Assembly: GCA_964542895.1 (NCBI GenBank)
Contig: CAZIWT010000110.1
Coordinates: 1-12,955 of the forward strand
DNA from: Zymogenus sp964542895
GTDB taxonomy: Bacteria > Desulfobacterota > Zymogenia > Zymogenales > Zymogenaceae
DNA: 12,955 nucleotides
Direction: 5' to 3'
The position numbers and the translations under genes were made by a program. The notes under the pieces are model-generated. The model saw only the letters and a program-made list of their open reading frames with translations. It was not told where the DNA came from and did not search any database. Below, in pieces: positions 6,750 to 12,955 of the stretch (positions within the stretch are counted from its first letter, which is position 1; each line of letters opens with the position of its first letter).

Positions 6750-6915
6750 ATGCTTAAAACAAGCCGTCGATTTAAATACCGTCGGCCTCGTATCATATTA
6801 TTCCGTGCCTCATCGAAAAAGGATGGGGCTTTTTTGTGCTTAAAATAAGCCGTCGATTTGAATACCCGCCGGCCTCGTATCATATTATTCCGTGCCTTTT
6901 CGAGAAAGGATGGGG
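6734..6915 (+). repeat. 87-bp tandem repeat copying the terminator arm of the small RNA
   Basis: Unit 1 spans 6734-6820 and unit 2 spans 6821-6907. A third copy is cut off after GGATGGGG (6908-6915). The period is exactly 87 bp. Units 1 and 2 are about 90 percent identical by eye and differ by substitutions plus two compensating one-base indels. Each copy begins with A-run, GGATGGGG, and the first two go on into a T-run. That segment in unit 1 is the 3' arm and terminator of the candidate RNA. Because 87 is a multiple of three, a minus-strand frame stays open through the array and would encode a 29-residue repeat, but it looks non-genic. Between units there is no spacer, so this is not a CRISPR array. 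Confidence 0.85.
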
Positions 6916-7080
6916 ATCTTTATCCCGCAACTGAAACCTCGCCTCAATCTTTACCATAGACAACAAAAACGAAAACAGCTCTTCAAGCCGGTATACTATC
7001 AATCGCCGCTCTCATTTAAGACGATCGATTAAGCAAATTTATTGCGTTAAGAGAGAAAATACCGTTTTTGAAGGATTAAG
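6916..7080. other. Intergenic stretch between the repeat array and the second hairpin
   Basis: No gene is seen. The broken third repeat continues into a small hairpin, GGGAT (6913-6917) with ATCCC (6922-6926). A TATACT at 6992-6997 resembles a -10 box, but nothing like a -35 box sits at the right distance, so I do not call a promoter for the following hairpin. Confidence 0.4.
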
Positions 7081-7139
7081 GCCCATCCAATGCCAGGTCA
7101 GTCAACGGCCGATGTGAGTATTTTCGGTGGGCTGTTTTT
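7081..7139 (+). terminator. Terminator-like structure on the plus strand with no upstream gene
   Basis: GCCCATCC (7081-7088) pairs with GGTGGGC (7127-7133) over seven base pairs with one bulged U. TG and a five-T run follow at once (7134-7140). Inside is a second small stem, GGUC (7097-7100) with GGCC (7107-7110). No protein gene on the plus strand ends here, so it must end an untranslated transcript. That could be read-through from the promoter at 6590 or a second small RNA of its own. Like the first RNA, it is closed by a CCCAUC-type arm. Confidence 0.4.
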
Positions 7140-7237
7140 ATTGCGGTGAGTTGTTTGATATCTTGATTCGACGGTGATTTTTAGTTCTCGATGGTTTTAG
7201 AATCCACCTGCGGCCTTTTCAATTCCCTACAAACTTT

Positions 7238-7315
7238 TTATCCCGACCCGATTTGAGAGATCGCCCCCTTGGCCTTGCCGACAAGAGAATCTGCCTACGC
7301 TTTCTTCGATTCCCT
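7238..7315 (-). pseudogene. Decayed in-frame duplicate of the scaffold protein's C-terminal tail
   Basis: Reading on past the stop of the scaffold gene in the same frame gives RESKKA, a second stop, then ADSLVGKAKGAISQIGSG and a third stop at 7240-7238. The segment KAKGAISQI matches KAKEAISQI near the end of the real protein (residues 929-937) at a distance of exactly 29 codons (87 bp). The DNA is nearly identical for the first dozen bases and similar for about 37 (7255 onward compared with 7342 onward). The gene probably once carried one more helical repeat, or a tail duplication was cut off by stops. Confidence 0.55.
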
Positions 7316-10147
7316 CTACACCTTTTCCCTCATCTTGATCTGAGAGATCGCCTCTTTCGCCTTGCTGGCAAGGGCCCTGTCTCCCTTCTCGACGAGCGTG
7401 GTTAAGCTCGGCAAGGACTTTTTGGTCCCCATCTTCCAGAGCGCCTTTAAAACGGCGTTCTGGATGATCTGGTTTTCTCCCTTTTTGCCGGCGGCATATT
7501 TTACCCTCTGTGACAGCTTGCCCAGCCATTTCTTGTCCGGCATTATCAGCTCCAAGAGAACGTCCTCCGTTCTCTTGTTATCCGAGATCGGGACGTTGCC
7601 GATGAGGCTCAGCGTGTTGATCGCCTCCGCCTTGAACTCTATCATCTGATTTTTGTCGAAGGCGCTTTTCCCGATACTCTCGTCGATCTTCAGGATGTTG
7701 AGGAGGGCGATAAGCACTCTCTGGGATTTGGGGGGGGATTTTCCAATACACTCGACCGCGCGTCGACGGACGCGGAGGTTGGGATCCCTTAAGGCCTTCA
7801 GAAGGGTTGGCTCCGCCGCCGGTCCCTGAAGCGAGCTTATGGTGTTCAGGGCCTCTTCCCTTACCCTCGGCTTTGAATGCCTGAGAAAACTGGAAATCAG
7901 TTCTATCTGGCCCGCCCCCCCGATCCTGGACATTACAGCCAGCGCATTGCGATACAGGTACCATGGATTCGAGGGATTATTAAGTATGGCGACTACTTCA
8001 TTAAGGGCGAAGTCACCCATCTTCACCAATGTGTTTACCGCGGAGGAACGAACGACCTTGTCCTTGCTGTCCGTAAGGATCTGGACCAGGAGATGAACAC
8101 CGTATTTCCCCAATAGCTCGATCGTCTTTTCGAGCTCCGTCCTCGCCCCGCTCTTTTCGTCTCTGAATTTCTCCTCCAACGAATCGATCGAGTCTTCCCA
8201 GACAAACTTGATCGGCTCTTGCAGGGGAACGTAACCACTGCTTCTCAAACGGGGATAAAGCTCGAATTTCGCCTCCACGGACTTGGTGATCAGGGAGATG
8301 AGGTCGTATTCCCCCTGCTCCAGGAGGTCGGCCAGTATTCGCCTGAAGAGCCTGACCAGCAGGAGGACGTCGTTTTCCGTTGCCGCCTCGTAGAACTTCT
8401 CCATGTAGAAAGAGGGATTTTCCCTGAACTCCTTGACGAGGGTCAGGGTGTTGACGTGGTCCTTTACCGCCTCGGGCAGCTCTTCAAATTTAAGTATATT
8501 GTAAAAATAGAGCTGCTCGAAAAACCTCTCGCTCCCCTCGATCCCCTCGACGACGACCCTCTGGGATACCCACTTGAGGATCCTCTTTACGCCCTCCATG
8601 CGGGCCAGAAGCGCAGGGTGGCCCGGCTTCTCCTTCAGTTCCCCTTCGATCTTTGTGAGCTCCTCGAAAACGTACTTGGAGGTGGGCAGGAGGATCTGCA
8701 TGGGGAACGACTTTACGATTATCTGCTCAAGGTCCTCGGCGTCGATTACCGCAACGTGCTTTGCAATCACGTGACAGTTTACCACGATATCCTTCAGCAT
8801 GTGAGGCTCCCTTAGGGGTCTCACGATGTCCTGAACGATACGGATTTTCATGGCCTGGATCTCTTCCTCGCTTTTGCCCCTGAACATGGGGAGAACCTTG
8901 AGGTCTTTAGCAAGTCTCTGGATGGCCATCTCCACCCGCCAGGGTAGCTTCATTTCGAGGATGATCATGTCATCCATGAAAACCGTGGAGACCTCGGTGA
9001 TTTCCTTTTCTACCAGGGCGCTTGTGAGGAGACTCCCCACCTCCCCGGATTCCCCCTTGTCCACGGCGGGATCGCTCATGATGTCGATAAAATCGTCGAA
9101 CTCGTTGAGGGAGAGGGTCTTCTTCATCGAAAAGCTGACGAGGCTCTTTCTGTTGAAGTACTCCTTGAACTTGGGTATAAAGATGGCTGCCTGCTCCGAT
9201 CCTATCAATCCCCTGAGGCTGACCTGATCTTCGAGGATTCCGGATATCAACACATCGGAGCGCTCCTTAGATTCCTGGTTCAAGAGCGTAAGGTCCGGTC
9301 TTTCGCCCACCGCCGTCTGGAACTCGATAAATATGCCCTCTTTTGCGTCCCTGCTTCCGGGGTGATCGGGGGCGTAGTAACCGGAGCGGAGCATCGCCTT
9401 TACAAGGTCCAAGATGAATTCGACAACCGGCTCCATTCGCTCCCGCTCTTTCGAGCTGAACTCCCTCTTTACCCTGTCAACCGCGGGTGCCGGAGGGGGG
9501 GCTTTTGAATCGTCTTCCTTCGTCTCTATCTTCTTGACCGTATCACGGTCTCGGATCAGTTTTTTAAGCCTTTCGATTCTCTCCCCCGTAAGGGTCGAAG
9601 AGAGTCCCTCCTTTTGGGCCATATTTATCAGCTCTCTCTCCCTGGCCGTGGATATTCTGCTGCGGCCCCTTGTCTCCGGTTCAGGTTGTTGAGCCGGGAT
9701 TTCCGGAGCGGCGGAACTTCGCGGTCTATCCATCGGCTGTGCTTCCCTTTGAGGACGGGGTGTCTCTTCACCCTCCCCGGTGTCGAGACCGGTCATGCCG
9801 CTTGAGGATGGAGTTAACATCCCGGAATACGTCTTGCTTCGCCTGAGGTTTCCCTCAAGCTTTCTGATGCTCTCCCCCTGTCCACTGTTGAAATGCAGGG
9901 TCATCCCCATCTTTCGTCCCGTTGTCTCGGCCCTCCTTTTATCGACGGAAGACGCCACCCTGCATTGAACCACGAACGGCTCCGGAACATCGGGGATGAT
10001 CAGCGTAAGCAGGACGGGGGTGTTTACCGGCGGGGGCGTTGAGGTCGGGGCGAAGAGCTTCGAGTGGACGATCTCACTCTTATACTGGGTGAAAAACGCC
10101 TTCGGAGAAGAGTAACGAAGTTTAAGCTTTTTTACCGCTAATCCCAT
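7316..10147 (-). CDS. PilZ-like / HEAT-repeat multidomain scaffold protein
   Basis: A 943-residue soluble protein. Residues 5-90 resemble the atypical PilZ fold found in deltaproteobacterial and Myxococcus-type proteins: strands such as PVLLTLIIPD, then FVVQCRVASS, ending KMGMTLHF. The RxxxR and D/NxSxxG residues that bind cyclic di-GMP are not visible, so nucleotide binding is doubtful. Residues 90-230 are proline-, serine- and charge-rich and probably disordered. About 235-360 carries GYYAPDHPGS followed by a beta-alpha region ending LNEFDDFIDIM, a module often seen ahead of HD-GYP or HEAT domains in signalling proteins. Residues 430-660 are helical. HEAT repeats cover about 680-800 (VRSSAVNTLVKMG, VREEALNTI, VRRRAVECIG) and about 835-940. 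There is no signal or membrane segment. The start has GAGG eight bases upstream. A role as a protein-protein adaptor in a signalling complex is inference. Confidence 0.85.
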   Translation of the reverse strand: MGLAVKKLKLRYSSPKAFFTQYKSEIVHSKLFAPTSTPPPVNTPVLLTLIIPDVPEPFVVQCRVASSVDKRRAETTGRKMGMTLHFNSGQGESIRKLEGNLRRSKTYSGMLTPSSSGMTGLDTGEGEETPRPQREAQPMDRPRSSAAPEIPAQQPEPETRGRSRISTARERELINMAQKEGLSSTLTGERIERLKKLIRDRDTVKKIETKEDDSKAPPPAPAVDRVKREFSSKERERMEPVVEFILDLVKAMLRSGYYAPDHPGSRDAKEGIFIEFQTAVGERPDLTLLNQESKERSDVLISGILEDQVSLRGLIGSEQAAIFIPKFKEYFNRKSLVSFSMKKTLSLNEFDDFIDIMSDPAVDKGESGEVGSLLTSALVEKEITEVSTVFMDDMIILEMKLPWRVEMAIQRLAKDLKVLPMFRGKSEEEIQAMKIRIVQDIVRPLREPHMLKDIVVNCHVIAKHVAVIDAEDLEQIIVKSFPMQILLPTSKYVFEELTKIEGELKEKPGHPALLARMEGVKRILKWVSQRVVVEGIEGSERFFEQLYFYNILKFEELPEAVKDHVNTLTLVKEFRENPSFYMEKFYEAATENDVLLLVRLFRRILADLLEQGEYDLISLITKSVEAKFELYPRLRSSGYVPLQEPIKFVWEDSIDSLEEKFRDEKSGARTELEKTIELLGKYGVHLLVQILTDSKDKVVRSSAVNTLVKMGDFALNEVVAILNNPSNPWYLYRNALAVMSRIGGAGQIELISSFLRHSKPRVREEALNTISSLQGPAAEPTLLKALRDPNLRVRRRAVECIGKSPPKSQRVLIALLNILKIDESIGKSAFDKNQMIEFKAEAINTLSLIGNVPISDNKRTEDVLLELIMPDKKWLGKLSQRVKYAAGKKGENQIIQNAVLKALWKMGTKKSLPSLTTLVEKGDRALASKAKEAISQIKMREKV

Positions 10148-10321
10148 GAAGCATCCTCTTTTGTGGCAGTCGGCTTGTTCTTGACGAAATCGCCTCTTGT
10201 TTTGTCGACGGTGTCCTTAAACGAAATTTCTGAATGTTTCGGTCATCACCGCTGGCAACGGGATATTTGAATATTATTCTATCGTGGTCTTGGGCTGTTA
10301 AAAAGCGCGCTTGATCACACT

Positions 10322-10350
10322 ATTTTATTTAAAATTTGCATCTTTGTCAA
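10322..10350 (-). promoter_or_regulatory. Promoter of the scaffold gene
   Basis: On the minus strand TTGACA (10350-10345), a 17-nt spacer, and TAAAAT (10327-10322, five of six to consensus). The start point would be near 10315, leaving an untranslated leader of about 168 nt before the ATG at 10147. I see no known riboswitch in that leader. Confidence 0.6.
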
Positions 10351-10418
10351 CCAGTAAGGGATCGGCACTGCTATATCGACGTGAAAGAAGCGATGTTAAA
10401 GAAGGAGGTATGCAATCC

Positions 10419-10523
10419 GGGGATGTTTTGGATCCCCCCTCATTTAGATGGGCGCTTAATTGACGGCATTAAATTAAGAATAAAAGCTTGAACCGGCCGC
10501 GTTTTTTTGATAGTTTATAAACT
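10419..10523 (+). promoter_or_regulatory. Upstream region of the V4R gene with hairpin and 12-bp palindrome
   Basis: The divergent gap holds an inverted repeat GGGGAT (10419-10424) with ATCCCC (10432-10437). A perfect 12-bp palindrome, AGTTTATAAACT, lies at 10512-10523, 27 bp before the V4R start codon. A weak promoter may overlap the palindrome: TTGAAC (10488-10493), 17 nt, TAGTTT (10511-10516). Another candidate -35, TTGACG (10460-10465), has only a 15-nt spacer to TAAAAG. A regulator binding the palindrome would cover the -10 region. That is inference. Confidence 0.35.
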
Positions 10524-10549
10524 TCAAACCGTTTTAACAGGATATTCCA

Positions 10550-11170
10550 ATGGAGTTCAAAGAGAAATTTCCCAATCAACTAATTCGCCTTGCCCTGATT
10601 ACCGCAGAAGAGATCCTGGGTAAAGGGGGATTAAACTCCGTGCTCAATTACGTCAAGCTGCAGAAATTCATTGACAACTACCCGCCGGACGATTTGGGAT
10701 CCGATTATGCCTCGGAGGATTTTACCAAGCTCGTGTCGGGCCTGATCAGTATCCTCGGAGAGAAGGGCGCAAGATCGCTGCTGTTCCGAGGTGGCTTGAG
10801 GGGATTCGAGATATCATACGAGCAATTTCCGGCCCTCTTTCACATCGATGGGGTGGAGCCAGAAAAAAAGTCTCCGGACAAGATGTTTGACGAATTCAAG
10901 AGGATTTACCAGTTTATAATCGACGCCTCGATAGCGATGTACGGGGACATCTACAAGTTCTACGATTGTAAGGAGGGTGCCACCCTGGAGGTGTCACCCT
11001 GCATCTGGTGCGTCGGGATAAAGACCGAAAATCCGATATGCTTCGTCCAGGTGGGATATATGCACGGCGTGACACGATGGGTCTTTGGAGAGCCGGTAAA
11101 GATAGAGGAGACCGAATGCATTGCCTGCGGAGCCGACAAATGTAAGTTCGTGATACACAGGCCCGAATGA
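10550..11170 (+). CDS. V4R-family (4-vinyl reductase-like) small-molecule-binding protein
   Basis: A 206-residue soluble protein. Its C-terminal half matches the V4R plan seen in hydrocarbon-binding and BchJ-like proteins: SPCIWC (149-154), C164, a G-x-x-x-x-x-x-x-W segment (169-177), then EETECIACGADKCKFVI (186-202). The paired cysteines C151/C154 with C164, C190 and C198 suggest a metal site, probably zinc, as in the family. The N-terminal half (residues 8-85: FPNQLIRLALITAEEILG, YPPDD, then GEKGARSLLFRGG) is the helical dimerisation region typical of stand-alone V4R sensors. It has no DNA-binding domain or enzyme partner in the window, so ligand and role are open. ATG is preceded by AGGA at nine bases. 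Confidence 0.8.
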   Translation: MEFKEKFPNQLIRLALITAEEILGKGGLNSVLNYVKLQKFIDNYPPDDLGSDYASEDFTKLVSGLISILGEKGARSLLFRGGLRGFEISYEQFPALFHIDGVEPEKKSPDKMFDEFKRIYQFIIDASIAMYGDIYKFYDCKEGATLEVSPCIWCVGIKTENPICFVQVGYMHGVTRWVFGEPVKIEETECIACGADKCKFVIHRPE

Positions 11171-11233
11171 TCCGGCGATCTCCTTTATCCCCTTCAACCG
11201 GGATTTATCCCAATAGTATTCGGAAACCTCCAG

Positions 11234-11262
11234 ATGACGGCGATGTAAAATCGATCTATGCT
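11234..11262 (+). promoter_or_regulatory. Possible promoter of the membrane protein / sulfatase pair
   Basis: ATGACG (11234-11239), a 17-nt spacer, and TATGCT (11257-11262) give four of six matches in each box. The leader would be only about 13 nt. The pair could instead be read through from the V4R gene, since no terminator is visible in the 112-bp gap. Confidence 0.25.
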
Positions 11263-11282
11263 TTAATTAGTGGAGTAAGCCA

Positions 11283-11855
11283 ATGGAAAAACGAAGTTTT
11301 GTGAAAAGATTTGTAAATCCGATCTTGATCGTCTTCGTCCTAATGTCGATATCGTGGATAGGCTACAACCTCTCGTGGCGGCTCGACAACGATACGGTTC
11401 ACCACCTCCTCGCCGACGTCTTCGGGACGCTCCTCTTTTTATCGATCACCTTCGGGGTAATCGTTGTCTATTCGACGGCGTTCTTCAGGGGGGCGTCTCT
11501 GTTGGAGAGGGTGATCGCCTCCTTCGTCAATCCCGTAATCTGGGTAATAAAGGAGGTCTTCAGGATGTTCACCTCCTTTTCAGTTACAGAGTCCCTCTAT
11601 TTCGCCCTGAATCCGCTGGTCGTCTGGCTGATCCTGGGGATTATCGCCCAGATGGGATTGATCGAGATAATCTGCCGGTGGAGGCTTAAAAAGCGCGGGG
11701 AAAAAGTCAGGGTCTTCAACGTCCCCGCAATTCTGGCGTTCGCCTTAGGGATCTTTCTTGTGATAATCCTCTATGCCTGGGGGAGGGGCGAGAACGTCTT
11801 CAGCTTCTACCTCGAGATGTACAGGGCGATCTTCGGGCCCGGCGTGGGGATTTGA
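11283..11855 (+). CDS. Four-helix integral membrane protein of unknown function
   Basis: I do not recognise a family. The 190 residues contain membrane segments at about 11-29, 44-66, 105-127 and 147-166. An amphipathic stretch (about 73-97, ERVIASFVNPVIWVIKEVF) lies between the second and third. Charged loops (RWRLKKRGEKVR, 132-143) between segments three and four would face the cytoplasm. There are no conserved histidines or paired acidic residues in the helices that would mark an enzyme or transporter. GGAG eight bases before the ATG supports the start. The sulfatase gene follows after 49 bp on the same strand, so a shared transcript is likely. A role linked to sulfatase export or substrate handling is only guilt by association. 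Confidence 0.75.
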   Translation: MEKRSFVKRFVNPILIVFVLMSISWIGYNLSWRLDNDTVHHLLADVFGTLLFLSITFGVIVVYSTAFFRGASLLERVIASFVNPVIWVIKEVFRMFTSFSVTESLYFALNPLVVWLILGIIAQMGLIEIICRWRLKKRGEKVRVFNVPAILAFALGIFLVIILYAWGRGENVFSFYLEMYRAIFGPGVGI

Positions 11856-11904
11856 GCTGAAATTTCGGCTGCGTTGTAAACCGATTATTAATTGAGGTAA
11901 TAAA

Positions 11905-12955
11905 ATGTCTGAAAATAAAAAGAAAGAGCTTTTTAACAGCCCGGTTTCCAGAAGGGAAATATTAAAGGCGGCCGGGGCCGCGTCCGCCGCGGGGATGATG
12001 GGGATGATGCTCCCCGGCATTTCGAGGGAGGCCTTCGCGGCGCCCGGGGGGAAACCGAACATAATATTTATCCTGAGCGACAACTGCAACGCGGACTTCA
12101 TGGGATTTATGGGCCATCCCTTTCTCAAGACTCCCACCCTCGACAGGCTGGCGAAGGAGGGGATCGTCTTTAACAGGGCGTTTTGCACAACCGGCCTTTG
12201 CAGCCCCAGCCGGGCGAGCTTCCTCACCGGAATGTACCCCACCACCCACGGGGTAAAAAACAACCACACCCCCTGGACGGGCCAGAAGACGATCTTCATG
12301 GAGTATCTCAAGGACGCCGGTTACGACACGGCGTTCGTCGGGAAGTTCCACCTGCCGGGGAAGGGGCTCCCCGATCTGCCCTTTCTCGACCTCTTCATGT
12401 CGTTTACCCAGAAGGAGAACCAGGGGAGCTATTACAACTGCCCGCTTGTGGTAAACGGCGTTGAGACCCCCTCCAGAAAGGAGTACCTGATCGAGGAGAC
12501 GACAGACTGGGCCCTCGACTTCATGAATCAAGGGAGGGAGAACCCGTTCTGCCTCTACCTCTCCTACAAGACCGCCCACTTCCCGTTCCTCCCGCCGAGG
12601 GACCTGGCCGGGATCTACGAGGAGGAGGAGGTGAACCTCCCCAAGGAGGTCGACTCGTGGCTGGGGAGGACCAACGGGAACGTCTTCGAGGGGACGATGG
12701 TGGGATCAATCCCCGCCCTCTACCGGAGATACTGCGAGGCGATCACCGGCATGGACAGGGAGATCGGGAGGGTTTTGAACAAGATCGACGAGATGGGTAT
12801 CGGCGAAAATACCATAGTGATCTACGCCTCCGACAACGGTTACATGTGGGGGGAGCACAGGATAATAGGGATCAACTGGCCCTACGAGGAATCTATAAAG
12901 CTCCCGTTCATCGTCCGCTGCCCGTGGCTGATCGACGATCCCGGGACCAGAAGAT
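11905..12955 (+). CDS. Type I sulfatase with Tat signal peptide, cut by the window end
   Basis: The first 350 residues are present, and family members are usually 450-550. A twin-arginine signal (SRREILK, 15-21, followed by a small-residue hydrophobic stretch and AFA at 44-46) predicts folded export. The active-site signature CSPSRASFLTG begins at C99, the cysteine converted to formylglycine, and R103 follows. Also present are K147 in VGKFH, H149, H225 in KTAHFPF, the metal site D310-N311 in SDNGYMWGEH, and K332. The first metal motif reads SDN (D59-N60) where many sulfatases have DD; D-Q or D-N variants are known in bacterial members. It would hydrolyse sulfate esters, substrate unknown. A maturase (FGE or anSME) is not in the window. 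GAGG eight bases before the ATG supports the start. Confidence 0.95.
   Translation, partial: MSENKKKELFNSPVSRREILKAAGAASAAGMMGMMLPGISREAFAAPGGKPNIIFILSDNCNADFMGFMGHPFLKTPTLDRLAKEGIVFNRAFCTTGLCSPSRASFLTGMYPTTHGVKNNHTPWTGQKTIFMEYLKDAGYDTAFVGKFHLPGKGLPDLPFLDLFMSFTQKENQGSYYNCPLVVNGVETPSRKEYLIEETTDWALDFMNQGRENPFCLYLSYKTAHFPFLPPRDLAGIYEEEEVNLPKEVDSWLGRTNGNVFEGTMVGSIPALYRRYCEAITGMDREIGRVLNKIDEMGIGENTIVIYASDNGYMWGEHRIIGINWPYEESIKLPFIVRCPWLIDDPGTRR

Noticed and set aside
6689..6883. Minus-strand open frame with a 29-residue internal repeat
   Set aside because: It is open only because the 87-bp repeat is a multiple of three. It has no ribosome site worth naming, overlaps the candidate RNA in antisense, and resembles no protein.
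6734..6915. Possible CRISPR-like array
   Set aside because: The units are directly joined with no unique spacers, the period is too long for a repeat-spacer pair with only two full copies, and no cas gene is near.
10381..10491. Small plus-strand frame starting GTG (36 codons) with AAGGAGG inside
   Set aside because: The Shine-Dalgarno-like AAGGAGG lies only one base before the next ATG and inside the frame, and the translation has no recognisable features; probably chance.

Overview
The window looks like a bacterial chromosome segment with moderate to high GC, probably from an uncultured anaerobe-type lineage. The best guess is Desulfobacterota or another 'deltaproteobacterial' group, at low confidence. 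The basis is a PilZ-like plus HEAT-repeat protein of the kind common in those lineages, a V4R-type small-molecule sensor, heavy use of AGG (Arg) and ATA (Ile) codons, a Tat-exported sulfatase and an RND pump. There is no rRNA, tRNA, integrase, transposase or CRISPR array that I can see, and no taxonomic marker gene.

Layout. Positions 1-864 are AT-rich and carry no recognisable gene. They do contain a near-consensus minus-strand sigma70 promoter (616-644) that fires into a GC-rich structured stretch (about 474-609), a candidate ncRNA or riboswitch-like leader. A metallo-beta-lactamase-fold hydrolase (minus, 865-1827) follows. Next is a repeat-rich 243-bp gap, then a two-gene RND efflux operon read from right to left: membrane fusion protein (5170-6297) and inner-membrane RND pump (2071-5169), with touching stop and start codons. 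A good promoter (6389-6417) and a strong inverted repeat in the 5' leader sit upstream of it. No outer-membrane factor or regulator is encoded in the window.

Positions 6298-7315 form a 1-kb gap without a credible protein gene, and it is the most unusual part of the window. It holds a bidirectional terminator-like hairpin, a plus-strand promoter with both hexamers perfect (6590-6617), a candidate ~125-nt RNA closed by a long stem and a U-run (about 6624-6749), and an 87-bp tandem repeat (6734-6907 plus the start of a third copy). The repeat multiplies the 3' terminator arm of that RNA. A second plus-strand terminator-like hairpin lies at 7081-7139, and a decayed in-frame copy of the neighbouring gene's C-terminus at 7238-7315.

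The 943-residue PilZ-like/HEAT scaffold protein (minus, 7316-10147) has a clear promoter at 10322-10350. The plus-strand right arm holds a V4R-family sensor protein (10550-11170), a four-helix membrane protein of unknown function (11283-11855) and the first 350 residues of a type I sulfatase with a Tat signal (11905 to the window end). The last two probably form an operon.

The coding genes are individually ordinary. The points most worth following are the two candidate RNAs with strong promoters, the tandemly copied terminator arm, and the RND pump whose three canonical proton-relay residues are all replaced.
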